A stretch of DNA of 64,000 bases from positions 2,604,001-2,668,000 of the forward strand of contig CP114121.1 in NCBI GenBank assembly GCA_029959195.1. Reading direction: 5' to 3'. The notes below the pieces were generated by a model that was not told the DNA's origin, searched no databases, and saw only the letters and a list, made by a program, of their open reading frames with translations. A program made the translations under genes and the position numbers. The DNA comes from Dictyophora rubrovolvata (taxonomy: Eukaryota; Basidiomycota; Agaricomycetes; Phallales; Phallaceae). Numbering within the stretch: position 1 is the stretch's first letter; each line of letters opens with the position of its first letter. Of this stretch, positions 1-12,727 are shown one piece after another.

Positions 1-1715
1 AACCAACACTCCAGCTCTAAACAATATCCTGGCTTAATTAATCATATTTTGTTTTGGCTGTCCTTGTTCCTGTTCCCAATCCTTTTTCCTCGGTTTTTCT
101 TCATTTCCTTGCATTCCCATCTTGATCTATATTCCATATCCTTACATTTTGTTTTGTTTTATTCTAATTTCCATTGCGCAATGCTCTCCCTTCGTCTCCA
201 TTTGTCTTTTCCTTGTTTTATTTTCATGTTTCTTATGTCTTCTTCAAATTCACACTTAAGTAGAAGTTCCGATTTAGTGTCGGAAATTTCACTGTAAAAG
301 CATATATAAACTCGTCATTTAGACGAAGAATAAACCAGTATTGCACTCCCCAGTATTTTCCAGAGAGAAAATAAGTTTCTAAGTCACTTTATTGGTGATT
401 TTCGAAGCTACACTTAGGAGACAGAGACCTCTTGATTCATCTGTCATTGCTCACTTAATTTTGTTCTTTTCAATGTCAAACAACCTCATACTCAACTGCT
501 ATTATCTTATATCATTTCACTCTACACTCTAAACACAGATTTGGTTCCCTGAAGATCTTCTGTTTATCTCCTGCACACTTGCATCACCGTGTCAGACATT
601 GCAACCACATGACCTGAAGTTAACAAACACGCACAGTGAGGGCACAACTCAAGAGCAAGTTGAAGCCTACCATTTATCCCTCACACTAACATTGCCAGAC
701 TTTGTATGTGCATTCCAGCATATAACACCCTCTAGGTGAGTTAGTATTTTTCCCAAAAATATATTTTACTTAGGATCCCCTCCCTCTAGTCTGAGTGAGT
801 AGCCTTGACAGATCCCTCCTCTAGGGCTACTAACTGTATACTATGAAAAATGGCGAAGGTCGTATGTGACCCTCAGTTCTTGGACTGGGTGCGCATACAC
901 ACCAGTCCCGGGTTTTAGCTGGGGCCTACACCATGGCACTGATGGGAATGGGCACTCAGCACCCATTGAAAGGAGAAATGGGAATACAAGGAAAATGGGG
1001 AGTGCAAGAAATGGGATAAGATACAAGAAACATGAAGATAAATAAAATAAACAGGAACCAATGATGGACATAGGGAAATAAGGGGATGGCACTAGCATAC
1101 CCTCACAGGACCTTGACAAAGTTCAGTATTATATGTTCAAGCATGTCCACTGTACTGTTGTCAAGGTGTTCATCAATGTCAATGCAAAATTATACATTAT
1201 TAGGGTGAAAATAGTCAGCATCTCAATTACCAAGGGCTCTCCTACTCCTATGCCCAGTGCAGACAAGAGGAGAATGAGCAACGGACTGCTAAAGAGAGTA
1301 CTGGGAAGAAGAGAAGACTTTATTGAAATTGTAACATATTCATAGAGTACATGCAATTGTTGTTGGAATGGTGTACATTGAATGTATTTTTGGTATGGCT
1401 AAGTTTGAATCCTCACTCGCAGGACTGTTGGCCATGCAAGGTGTTTGGTGCACGCGGCGCCTCTAGTAACTCTACTTGTGGACTCCCCTGCACCAGCCTT
1501 GGCAGCCCACTTAGCCGAATGCGACCAACTCACCGCGCTCTGCCCGTAGAGCCCTAGCATTGCATGCAAGGGAAATTGGCGAAAACATTTTTTTACTTGG
1601 CGGGTGCCGACAAGCGCATCAAGCTCATATTAACGTCTGCTGTCTCCTGCCACCACCACCTTTTTCACATTTCTCAAAAAAAATCTGTTCTTTCTGGACT
1701 TTTATCTGTTCACTA
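1..1715. other. Spacer without a recognised gene
   Basis: No open frame here reads like a protein and no fungal family motif was seen on either strand. The first 250 bases are pyrimidine-rich on the + strand, while bases about 960-1090 are purine-rich, so the short frames found are low-complexity. The stretch 1400-1560 is richer in G and C than its surroundings. It could be a degraded repeat, but no terminal repeats were seen. Confidence 0.5.
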
Positions 1716-3325
1716 ATGAACCCCCTGTATCCTTTGCGTCGACTTAGTCTCAAATCCTCCATTCTTCTATCTCTCGCTCTCGTCTTCTCTGTTTTTGTTT
1801 TGCATCATTCTGCGCATGGCTTGCCACGATTATTTGTTATTACACCGTTTTCGTCTAACCCTATACGGATAGGTTTACCACAATATAGGGACATCTACGA
1901 GATGGAGAGGACGTTGCCGCAACACAATTTGACCCTAGCATTTCCGGAGGGACGGACGGGGAGATATGTGCGTTTTGCCAATCAGATCGCAATGTTAGGC
2001 TGGAATAATGTTTTAAACGAAGTGTAAGTGGTATTATTATCGCAGCGAATTTGTATTGTTTTAATTTTTGTCCGTTCAGCCTTTTGTGTTCACATCTGGC
2101 CTGGCGTGCCAACAGAGCATACGTCTTCCAAGACTATGTATGGAAAATTGAATTCTTTCCCTGGAAAGTCTATGGCAACATACCCCGAACGCCTCTCAAC
2201 GCGCTCATCGCAGGTCCTACCGCCGGCGGACCTTGGTCAGTAGATGACCCTTCACCCCGGGCAATCAGTGACATATGGTTTCATACCGTTTGTCCTGAAA
2301 GCGAAATCATCTCGATCGATGCTTCCAAAATGAAGAACCCAGTACGGGGAAAAACCGCGGATGTTGTTATGAATTATTGGGTTGACCTTTTGTCTGAACA
2401 CCCGGCGAGATGTATTGAGGTTGTGTCTGGTTCTGGGGATGATTTCCCTCAGACGTTTGATTTATGGTAAGATGAAAATGGGAACTCTGAAATGAAAGAA
2501 TGAATGAACGACCTATTTTCCCCCACCCTGCAACAGGACAGTCAGCACACGTCTCGTTCTTCCCATATGGGAAGAGTTCAAAAAATCTCCCGTCTCCCGT
2601 CTCCTACGCGCCCCACCGGTCGTCAACCGAGCCATCACCTTAAATGAGCACCTCTTCTTCCCAGCAAATACACAAGCCGCTACCCTACGATACGACGCAA
2701 TGATGGCACTTCACTTACGACGCGGAGACTTCGTTGGCGCATGTCAAAGTCTCGCAAACTGGAACAGCTCATTTTACATGTGGAATTTATTACCGGACTT
2801 GCCTGATTCTCTTGAGGTTGGACCTCCCGTAGGGGAAGGAATAGAAGGTCAAAACACTCCGGAAAATTATCTGGTATATAAAAGGCGGTGCATGCCTTCT
2901 GAAGAGGAATTAGTTGCGAAGATTATGGAAAGTAAGTTAGATTGGGAGACGGGTGCTGGGAATAATAGGCGGCTCGATCATTATCGGCGCAGAGAGCAAC
3001 TTTCCACGCTTTATATTTCGACGAATGCGGAAAAGAAGTGGATTGATCAGTTTAGGAAGAGGATGATTGAGGAAGGATGGACTACTGTTGTATCTTCTGC
3101 CGATTTAGTGCTTAATTCGGAGCAGACTGCTGTGTCAATGGCGGTTGATATGGATATTGCGAGACGGGCTGCTGTATTTATTGGGAATGGGGTATGTTTG
3201 TTGTGTACAGACGAAATACTGACAAGCTAACTGACGTTTTCATACAGTGGTCTTCGATGACAAGTAATATTGTACACAGAAGGTTGGTAGACGAAAATGA
3301 TTATATTTCTACTCGGTTTTGGTAA
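1716..3325 (+). CDS. GDP-fucose protein O-fucosyltransferase-like membrane protein
   Basis: The model has four exons: 1716-2023, 2080-2466, 2537-3191 and 3248-3325, giving 475 residues with all phases agreeing. The start ATG at 1716 precedes a basic N terminus (PLRRLSLK) and one hydrophobic segment at about residues 14-30, which fits a type II Golgi/ER membrane anchor. Seen motifs are GRTGRYVRFANQ, NRAYVFQDYVW and the HLRRGDF stretch that in O-fucosyltransferase-like proteins binds the GDP-sugar; the C terminus has a conserved IGNGWSSMTSN stretch. Agaricomycetes carry many such proteins, annotated as O-fucosyltransferase-like, but their acceptors are mostly unknown. The fold assignment is good; the substrate is inference. 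No upstream gene shares its strand closely. Confidence 0.85.
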
Positions 3326-3583
3326 AAATATCACTCGGCATCAAAAAAGTATCTAATGATACCCTATTTTGTATTAAAACTATTTTTGGGACTTGTTTAG
3401 GACTAGAATTCAACTATGCCAAGTCAGGCCATTGTATGCCATCTGACTTGTCCTTCGAATCATAAGAACGTGCTGCGCATCAAGTGAATAGAATATGGTC
3501 ACGGCCAACAACACGACAGGACCTAACTAGTTCTCCTAACTCTGTTGACTAGTATCTGATGAAAACGCCTAAGGTTAGGTGTA

Positions 3584-5713
3584 CTAATCATGATTTAGAT
3601 CATCAACTTTCTCATTATACTCCTTGACACTTGAAACTGAATCGCTCTCTCCCCCCCGCAAACCCAATTTCGATACATCGTAACCATTTTGTGTAAGATA
3701 CTCCCGAAACTGGTACAACATTAACTATAAAAACAAATGAGATCGGCCAACTTACAGCTTTATCTTCTTCGATTAAACCCTCTTCAGATAGTGGATGAAC
3801 AAAGAAGAAGGAATTAATCAGGTTCAAGACTATAATGCCACTACCGATGAAGAATGGTCCAGAGTTGCCACGGACTGAATCGGATCCACCGAATGCTGTA
3901 GGAGTAGTGTTGAGGATGAGATTAATTGATAAAATGAATAACTCAAACCGTTGACGATTTGTGGGAATGCTGCGCGAGTTTCATAATCATCAATAACAAA
4001 TGCAGTAAGTGGAGTCATAATAGCTCGAAGCGCATACATACCTATTGTCCCTACGAGTGCTCCGACTTTACCGACAGCTGCTGCAAATCCGTAGTAATGC
4101 CCTCGGATACCGGTGGGCCCTGTCTTAGCTGAAAGAATAATGGTACAGTTACCGGGCTATCCATATAATAATCAAAACCTTGCGAAATACAAATTTCAAC
4201 AAGCAGAAACCTACACCAAACTCTCCAAGACTCAAGAAAACACCATACATTATCGCAAAGCCAGCGATGTGGTTTTTGAGCATTGGGTATGTACCGGCTA
4301 GAACGAACCCGAAAACACTTTGAACGCCTAGTGCCCAACAGAGTGTACGTTTTGGACCCATATAGTCTAAAGCGAATGCACCGAGTATTGTTCCTGGCAT
4401 AGAAAACAGGCTTAAGAAAAGACTGTCAGTTGTATTTGGGGTTGCGTTGAACCGCGACTAACTTGATGATAACGTTCCATCCTAAGACTGCTCCGAAACT
4501 ACCTCCTGGGGGTATCACGCTATTTAGAATCGTAGAGGCGAATAGACCGAAAGGGTATACAATAAAGTCATATAGAAACCTAATCATGATGTAGTGTAAG
4601 AAATTTAAAATTAGGGCGAAAAGAAGTCTTAGGAACCATGTGAATGATATAGCAGCTAAACTACGCCAGTACCGTCGAATCACCAAACTATAGGGAATGG
4701 GAGCATGTCGCATGCCGTCTTCTTTGTAACGTTTGGGTTCCTAATAGTTCGGTTCATCAAGCGTCGGTATCCGTGTCTAATAGATCGCTGACATGACATA
4801 CCGTCATTCTTAGCCGCCAGATAAACACGACAAACGCGGGTAGAATGCCAAACCCGAGGGTTCCCCTCCATACTGCGTCGAGATGTTTATCGCCGAAACT
4901 GATATTGCAGAGTTACATGTATAACACGATGTACCCGAGTGATGTCTTACATCCACCATAGAACTAGGGGGACAAAAGCACCGATTACGAATCCGAAGTT
5001 GATCATAGTGTCTGTTGGCGGAGGAAAAATTATATTTAAAATGCCAGCTCACTGGGCCGAGATTGGAGCGTACTGGTAGCTAGAGCAAGCCAACGATTTT
5101 GCGAATATTTCGCTAATTGACCCTCTTCGCTTTGCTCACTGGCTGCAACGCTTCCACATGGATATTCCGCACCGATACCAATACCGAGGAAAAATCTAAA
5201 AATGATGAGGGCAATGAGCAAACCGTGAGCTGAATTGTGGGCTCCCTGAGCGCAGGCGGAGAGGAATGAGAATAGAATCATGATTCCCGTGGCCATCATC
5301 TTGGAAAATGACAATACATCATCGTATCATGAATATATTGAGCCAAAGTAGTACACAAACATACCATTCCAAATTTCCGTCCAAGTTTGTCGGTAAGATA
5401 TCCAAAAGTAAGCATCCCAACAATTGTGCCAGCGAACCCAATCGAATTAAGCGTAGTATGTTCGTTCGTTGTAACTATACCAGTCCCGAATTTTCTTTGA
5501 AGAATGGTAACAACCGTTCCAATGACACCGTTTACATATCCGTCCGAGAATAATGCAGTCCCGCAGGCAAAGATTAGGGAGACCTGAGATAAGGGAACCA
5601 TTATAATATGCAACGGTAGGCTTTGCGAGCCTGAGATTGAGATGGTGGGGGATTCTTGAAATCCACATAAGTAAGACGGGGTTTGCTTTTAAATGAGAGC
5701 CAAGTTTATTCAT
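3584..5713 (-). CDS. MFS transporter, GIT1-like (glycerophosphodiester/phosphate type)
   Basis: At least ten exons can be spliced on the minus strand. They read ACGTALFSDGYVNGVIG, FGYLTDKLGRKFGM, GIGIGAEYPCGSVAASE, FVIGAFVPLVLWW, WRLRMTEPKRY, FLYDFIVYPFGLFAS, LGEFG and a C terminus EEDKAFREYLTQNGYDVSK. These are hallmarks of fungal GIT1-like major facilitator proteins of the phosphate:H+ symporter branch, which import glycerophosphoinositol or related compounds through the plasma membrane. About 12 membrane segments are expected and most are visible. The N terminus is odd: the family-like stretch SQARKAYRCIL lies in one frame and the following MVPLSQVSLIFACG in another, one base apart, with no usable intron between. 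So either translation starts at that internal Met or the gene has a frameshift. About eight residues usually found after GEFGxG are also missing. The true start is not resolved; substrate is inferred from family. Confidence 0.75.
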
Positions 5714-6598
5714 TTTACTGTACAAATCGCAGTCGCAGTCGCAGTCATCAAAGTTCATCCGTTGGCTTGTCCGTTTTCCGGAACGTGCCTTGTCAATGGG
5801 AAAACTTGGAACTTGAAGTCAGGTATAATTAGTACTAAATTGACATGAGCCTTCATATCAAGACTTCGATAATCGAACCGTCGGCCTATAAAAATTGAGA
5901 ACGATACACACGTTGGTGCGAAGCACTTGAATGATAATTGAATAATAAAGAATGAAAAAGTCTTCTTATTAGGAGCCGCTGTCAATGACGATCATGATCA
6001 AAAAATACGTACGCCACACGAGGGACTTGAATATGTGGATCTACGAAAACAGCTTTTCGCCGTGTGATCTCTTTCTTTTTTTCAACGCAACTACGCTTTC
6101 TCACATTCGTTTTAATTTGTTTCGAGAGGTTATTTCGCACAGTAGTAAAGCCAGGTCATGAAAGCGTCGAGTCGCAAAGTGAGGATGCCTTAAAAATGCT
6201 GAACACATGAACTTGAGTAAAAAAGTCCCTCTGACAGAATTCGTGAACAAGTAAAATTATTCTTGAAAAAAATGTCGGTCCAAACCAGTTTCTTCACAAA
6301 GTCCGACGATGCTAAAACCTATATAAAATAGGACTTGAGCTCCAATGAGGGCTTTTATTTCAAGGAGTTATCATCCATTTCATCGACGAAGAGGTAAAAA
6401 GGATACAATATCAGACTCGAATTGGTTAAAGGTACCTCCGATGAAGTTTGTGAGCCTCAGTGCCGTCGCTAAAGAGCGTCACGCGTGTCACGTTACGCAT
6501 CACGGTCCAACACGTCCCTTACGCGCACGCCGGTGCGTTTGGTTCAAATTTCAATCTTTCTTTCCGAAATATCAAGACGCACGTGAAATGGTGAAGTC
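5714..6598. other. Divergent intergenic region
   Basis: This lies between the start of the transporter (-) and the start of the gamma-tubulin complex gene (+), so it should hold both promoters. A TATA-like cctatataaaatagg lies near 6318-6332 but is about 270 bases from the downstream ATG, so its role is unclear. No gene was recognised. A (GACTGC)n-like short repeat lies near 5727-5745. Confidence 0.4.
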
Positions 6599-9500
6599 AT
6601 GCCGACTAACAAACGTTCAGATTTACATTCAAACACGATCTTTCCGCCTATAGACTTCAATGACCATGGGTTGACGTTGAGCTTGGGCTTTGACTTCGGC
6701 CTTGAGTCTAACCTTTTGGCTGGAATCGACGTTGGTGTTGATTGTGGAAGCGCAGATCAGCACCAATTTTTCACTGTCCCTCCGATTCAGGAGCTGGATA
6801 GTAAACCACAGGATCCTATCATTGATACTCTCGAGAGGAATGCGCGCGCAGTGCGTGCTAGGGTTTACCCTAGCGATCGTAATACCACCGAGAAGAGCCC
6901 AAAGATAGGGGAACGGGACGATATATCTTTTAAAGAAGAGGAAAAGAAAAGCGGAAATAGAGATGAAGTTGGCCATGTTTGGACGCTGCCCCAGGTTGTT
7001 GCATCACCAAAGGTATGTCATGCTGTTTGTTTGTTTATTCTTTTTTTTTCAATTGCGCGGGGTTTCAATGCTTTTTTTGAATATCGTACTGAATCAGTCT
7101 TTTCTTGTTTTGTCAGAAATGTATTCACACATGGGATGACTTTTATCCCACTGCCGCTCAATCATCCGCTCTCACTTCGCCATTCCTCTCAGAACAACCA
7201 CCCCACATCTTTGACGCCATCAGATACCAGTATGTTTCTTTTTCCCTTTTCCCTTCGAAAGAGCCTTCTTACACGCTAATCAGCCTGAACTTCAAATTAA
7301 AAGACCCGACAATCCATTTCCGATACATCCTCCCGGACGAGCTCTGGGGAAATTTAAAGCTCAACATATTAGGCAACTCGTCGAGCTTGTTCATATGGAG
7401 CGATGCGCTCAATCACTTTGTGCCAAATACTCTGGCAAATGGGAAGAAAATTAGTGTAACGCTTGAGGGTGTGGGAGATGATGTCTTTTCTAGGTTTGGA
7501 GTCTTACATTTTTAATCACTTTTGTAGGATTTACCTTTTAAACCAGTGTTATGACCGTTTTCTTAAACATTGGAGCTAATCTACGGCGGGTTGATGAATT
7601 TGTAACTCGGTTAAGACGAAAGTATGTGTCCGAGATTTCAGGCCTCGTGCTTTGCAACAAATAAACTATCTTCATAAGTTTAGAGTCTTCTCCCATCCGC
7701 GCCTCATTCCTACACTCTCTAGCCTCCGTTCTCTCATATCTGCAATCAATTTTATCTCACCCTCCGCCATATGAGATGAGACAACTCGTCGGGATATCAT
7801 CCTGGTACAAAATATACGATCAAATTCTGAAAGCTTTGGTAGTGTTGTGTCGATGTGTGAGCTTAAAAGTGGAACTTCTTGTTTATCTTTTTTTTCAATG
7901 AATCCCTATTTACAGGACGGTAAACCTCCATTCTTATTCTATATAACCACGCCACACGCTCTCCTGGATCATATTTTTACCGAGCTACACAAAATGCTCA
8001 TCACCAAAGCCCCCCGCCAAGTTGCAGCCACTCTGGCGTACATCCTCACAGTAACCTCCAAAGAGTATTTTCAGCAACTCGCGTACTCTATTGGTCTACT
8101 CGATACATCACACCGCCCAACGCAAGACTCGACAAATCCAACTTTAATATTCGACGACATGCCATCCCTCCACTTAGAACCCTTACCGTTACCCTCATTT
8201 TTTCCAAGATCGCTAGTAACCTCTCTCCCAGCAGCGCGAAAATCGCTATTCATCCTCAAGAACGCAGGGTTACCTTGTCAGGCGGAGCTTGATATACCTT
8301 TTACGTGGGTTTGGACTGCGGGGGAACTTGAAAAACGGTGGTTGCATGATAGGAGTGATCAACGCGAGTTAACATTACTACCGGACAATCAAACCACTCG
8401 GACTCATTTGTCGTCATCTCCGCCGCAACCGGAGCGGCGGTCATCAACGTCAAAGGACAAAGCAGAAGCAAATCCATCATCATCGAACGATGATCTTACA
8501 TCTCAAGTCCTAAGCCAATTCGCTCTATTCAACCTCCCCCCAGGTTCTCACTCTCACCTACTTTCAACAAACGACGACGACGTTGGCTTAACAACCACCG
8601 CCGAAAACACATCACCATCCGCAACCTCAACCCAACCAACAACATTCTCCAACTTCCTAACAACCTTTCCCGAAGATCTTCCAACAATTTCGCCAACACT
8701 CCACCACCTCGCACAAATAATCCTGCGCCCTCTCTCAATCCGCACAACAGTCCTCTCAAACCTCTCCCTCCGCCTTTTCCTCGACTCCCTCCATTTCAAC
8801 TCACATTTACACATCCTCCGATCCTACTTTTTTCTAACGTCATCATCATTCAAACGAAGACTCGTCAATGCGCTTTTGTATAATGAGACGCTGGAAGCTC
8901 CGACTTGTGGGGGTTGGAGGCTTGCAGGTGCAGGTGTCGCGATCGGTTTAGCCGCGGGTTTATCAAGTGATCATAAGATCTGGCCTCCTAAAGGGTCTGA
9001 TTTGAGTTTTTCATTGAGGAACGTGATTGTTAATTCTTTGGAGGAAGATTTTTTTGATAATAGTGGTGGAGAGAGTGTGAATGTTGGGCTGAGGAATGTT
9101 GTTGTTGATGCTGAACAAAAGTTGGGATTTGGGTTGAGGGATTTACCGGTTGAGGATGGGAATGCTAGGTGGTTGGATCCCGTTTGTGAGTAGTGGTGTT
9201 CGGCTTTTGGGGGTTTACTTCTAACCGGTTTTTTTTCCATACAGGTATAGAGTAAGTTCGATTTTGTGTCTTTGTTTGAACGGAGGCCGATTGGTAATCC
9301 CCTTTTTTGGGAATAAACAGAGCATTGGATTTTTTGTATCTCGACTATAAAACATCCCAACCACTAGACGTAATCGTTACACCCCAAACAATCACCAAAT
9401 ATCAACGCGTTTTCACGTTTCTCTTGCGATTGACACGTGGTAAGTCATAACTCAACTCAAATTCATACCCCCATAAACTCTGAAAATTTTGCCGAACAAC

Positions 9501-10437
9501 AGTTGAAACCGTCATGCGCATATCCCACCAAATCATATACTCCAATTGCAGCTCGCCACTCTCTTCCACAAGCAAAAAAGCCCATTGCATAGCGCAAAGC
9601 CTCCACTTCCAACTATCAACATTCATATCTTCCTTAAGCGGGCACATCTACGACTCCGTCATCGGCGGCATATTTGACAAATACCTCGCTCGGATCGATC
9701 AAATACGAGACGAACTTCGTAGAGATGAGGAGACAGGTTCAGATTCGGATATCAGGTTCAGCAATATGAACATTTTTATGCTTGGAGAGTCGCATTCGAG
9801 ATTGTTAGATCGGATTTTGAAGTGTTGTCTTTTGAGGAAGGGTAAAAGTAAGACTAGGAGGCGCGGAGAGGGGAATGGAAATGAAGCTGGGAATGTGTTG
9901 AGGGATTTGATGGATTTGGTTTTGCGTTTTGGAACGGTTTTGATGGAGTTGGAGGTGAAGGAGAAGCGAGGTGCTAGTGGTGATGATGTCAAAATGGATT
10001 ATCTGGAAATCGAGGCCGAGGTTGAGGTTAAAGAAAAGCTTTCAAGGTTGAGTGAGGAGTTTAGAGCTGGAATGATCAATCTAGTACGTGCATGTTATAA
10101 CTTTTTTTTTTTTTCTAATTGTGCATTTTTTTGGCGGTGTTTATAATAATAGATAACAGCCATTCGGACCATGCAAGAGACGCAAACCCAAAATAAGCAT
10201 GAACCAGAAAGTGACATGTTTTCGACCCGAAGTCGTCGGATTGATAATTATGATTTTGTTGCTGCCGGTGGGGAGTCGAATGCTCAGGCCCAGGTTCGAG
10301 ATCTAGAACAAATACATTTGGACGAGCTTCTTACCAGGATTGATCCGAGTTATTGGTGGAGACGGCAGATTGAGAAGAGGGAGAAAAAAAAGGACAAGGA
10401 GAGTGGGATTAATGTGTGGGAGGATGTTGTGGCTTAA
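6599..10437 (+). CDS. Gamma-tubulin complex component (Spc97/Spc98 family, GCP5-like)
   Basis: At least ten exons were spliced. Exon 1 (6599-7012, 138 codons) has a start ATG and ends in GTATGT. Later exons read ISSWYKIYDQILKALVVLC, FLFYITTPHALLDHIFTEL, KEYFQQLAYSIGLLD, LRSYFFLTSSSFKRRLVNAL, PLDVIVTPQTITKYQRVFTF, QSLHFQLSTFISSLSGHIYD and ESHSRLLDRILKCCLL. This is the GCP N-terminal and C-terminal (gamma-tubulin-binding) domain order. The protein nucleates microtubules at the spindle pole body together with gamma-tubulin. The predicted size near 1,000 residues and the long insertions between conserved blocks favour GCP5 over the shorter GCP2-4 proteins, but the subtype is inference. A 7-nt micro-exon (9245-9251) is needed to keep the frame between WLDPV and EALDFLYLDY. 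The final exon 10153-10437 ends INVWEDVVA. Confidence 0.85.
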
Positions 10438-10743
10438 GCGAGGTTGCTATGCTTGTGTTATCAAATTATGTGCTGTTTTAAACACCATATCCGGAATCGC
10501 TCGGTTGATTTTACATTAATTTTTCCCCGTTCTTTGATTTTTATAGCGTCTCAAATTTAAGAAAGACCGAACGTACGAAAAACACGGTGTGTACGATTTA
10601 TAGCTCTGTAATAAGGTTTACAGGGCAAAGCATCATCAGTCGGTTAAATTATTCTAACCGGCGGTTTTCAACAAAAAATTGTAAGGAGAAAAAAAAAGGA
10701 GAGCAGAGCAAACGTGTTTAAAGTTGGGGAAGTCGCATTGAGT
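10438..10743. other. Convergent intergenic region
   Basis: The two flanking genes end here tail to tail. Nothing but AT-rich sequence and A-runs was seen; it should contain both 3' ends. Confidence 0.4.
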
Positions 10744-12038
10744 TTAGAAGCTCGAGGTAGAAAATGTGCAAGTACCAAGGGTGAACAACTGATTGATACT
10801 TCCAGGCGTGCAATAATACGTCTGAAGCGGGTTTTCATTTACAAAGAGGCCATCTCTCACATCCATGCATTGTTCTAAACCAAACGAGAATAAAAAACCA
10901 CAAGAAAGAAGAAGGACAAAGAACAGGATTTATACGTACGTGGGGCATTAATAGTATTGTTAGTCACAGATATGAGATTATTATCCCCGTAAAACCATGA
11001 CTGCTGGGGGACCCCGACGCATGGCCAAACTTTTAAAGGAAGTCCATTCGTTATATCTGAACAAAAGCGTTAAAAGACATAGAACGCTGGTTGGGAAGGT
11101 AAGCAAGACCCATGCTTACTTCCGGCATCCAAACAAAAATCTGTTCCTGATACTTTAATTTGGGTACTACCGCGGGAAATGACCCAACGTTGACCAGGTG
11201 AGCCGTTACAATTGGATCTATCAAAGGTAAATAAAAGACGAGGAGAGAGAGAGAAAAAAGATGTATGTACAATTGAACGGGAGTTCCGAATTGCGGAGTG
11301 TTACCTGCGATTGAAACGCACAATGATTGACTGCCTACGGGATGGATTTCATTGCATTGAATAGCAGGCTGGGGGGGCATCGTCCCATCGGGACACCACC
11401 TACATACAGGAAAGCTCAACAGAAAGGAAGGAAGGACGAAATTTCGGGAAAGTGCCCACGTTACGGTATAATTTGTAACATAATTGCACGCGTGCATTGG
11501 CAAGTCAGGAGGAACGGCGGGAGAAGGGCCTGTTATTTGGGGCTGGGATGTGAAAGCGTCTGAGCAGGCGTTGTTGTCACATCTTGCAGTATCGCAGAAT
11601 CCATTCGCCTGAAAAGAAGAGAGTAAGAAAGATGTATGATTGACAACAATTCATAAAGTGAATATTACATACGGCGGTTACATTAGTGGGGGCGATACTG
11701 ACTCCACCATTGAAAAGACCAGGGTCCCGCACAATATAATAAAACCCGTACTGAAATGAAGGGCTTAAACCTACTTGGCCATTAACATAAAAAAAAGGAA
11801 AACTCACAGGAAAATAAAAGCTCGCAAAAGTCCCAGCATTTGGGGTCAAACTGAGCTGAGCAGAGGACGATGGGGATAAACCGGTGAATATCGCCCTCGA
11901 CTGAGAATTGATACGGATACTATTGACGTTATTAAGAAAGACTTGAATAGTCGCAGGACAATTATTTATGATAGTGAGAGTGGCAGCATAAGTGGATACT
12001 ATGAACAGAAATGTGACAGCGAACGAGATCCGAAACAT
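10744..12038 (-). CDS. Secreted thaumatin-like/ricin B-type lectin protein
   Basis: Six exons give about 330 residues. The start at 12038 was chosen over an in-frame ATG at 12095 because it is followed directly by a signal peptide (MFRISFAVTFLFIVSTYA). The first domain opens ATLTIINNCPATIQVFLNN and runs through YYIVRDPGLFNGGVSIAP and a Cys-rich block (FCDTARCDNNACSDAF); this resembles the fungal thaumatin-like secreted 'glycopeptide' proteins. The second half is a ricin B/CBM13-like beta-trefoil: GSQSLCVSIAGN, NCNGSPGQRWVISRGSTQIK, GTDFCLDAG, QQSWFYGDNNLISVTNN and CMDVRDG, with QxW-type repeats. Such lectin domains bind galactose- or xylan-type sugars. The protein probably acts outside the cell, in wall remodelling or defence; that is inference. 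Every splice phase agreed and no break was seen. Confidence 0.8.
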
Positions 12039-12081
12039 GTTTGCCTGAGAGACGAGAATGAAACTGGCATTTGTTGGTTCA

Positions 12082-12089
12082 TTTATATA
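12082..12089 (-). promoter_or_regulatory. TATA box of the thaumatin/lectin gene
   Basis: TATATAAA on the minus strand lies about 45 bases before the chosen start codon at 12038. This supports the downstream ATG, since the alternative ATG at 12095 would lie upstream of the TATA box. Confidence 0.5.
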
Positions 12090-12727
12090 GACCAAGTGTA
12101 TGTTTCGAGGATAGCAATCTGGTGACTATAATTCAATAAATGTCATGCTCGAGACCAAATTCGTTTTTTTTTTTTTTGAGAATTCGAACAATGGCCGGGA
12201 CGCGTGTAATAGAAGCTGGTCGAAAGGCTGAAACCCGATAGTGGTGTGACGTGCGTGACACATGGCGTGTAAGCGCCCGCTATACGGTACCGGCATTTTG
12301 GCTTGACCTGGTATCATCAAATACATTTTGGACAAGTAGCGTCATGGGTCGTGCAAGTGATACCTGCCAAAAACGAATATATGTCCATCTAACATCCTCT
12401 TGTGTACAGGATTACCTGAAACCGATTGACGTGCACTGACGAGAAACCTGAAATTTCAAGAAAAGATACGACCATATAATTATTTTTCGGGTATCATGTT
12501 TACAGCTTCCCACATTCCTCTTTCGAGAACACGCAATGAACATTTGACAATGTCAAATGATAGTAAAGAAGAGAACGCAACTGCTCTCCGCTCAACGAGG
12601 TGCTTGAAATTACAAGATGTTGCACTTTCGGCGATGCATCAGAATGGAAAGGGGCATCATTACTGCGAAACGCCAAAAAAAATTTATTCACTGATAAAAC
12701 AGAACTGCGAAAGGTTGTGATTTTTCT
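12090..12727. other. Intergenic, nothing recognised
   Basis: Short frames are present on both strands but none has domain-like content or matching splice sites. An A/T-run (twelve T) lies near 12166-12177. Confidence 0.35.

Noticed and set aside
1-1200. Pyrimidine- and purine-rich frames near the left edge as genes
   Set aside because: The translations are low-complexity Phe/Leu/Ser-rich strings with no splice support or motifs.
1395-1430. tRNA-like B-box (agtttgaatcc)
   Set aside because: No matching A-box or cloverleaf stems were found around it; a single near-match is expected by chance in 64 kb.
7500-7720. Apparent break in the gamma-tubulin complex gene (stops after FSRFGVLHF and LCNK)
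   Set aside because: Both fall in introns; joining the acceptors near 7545 and 7675 gives a continuous family-like protein.
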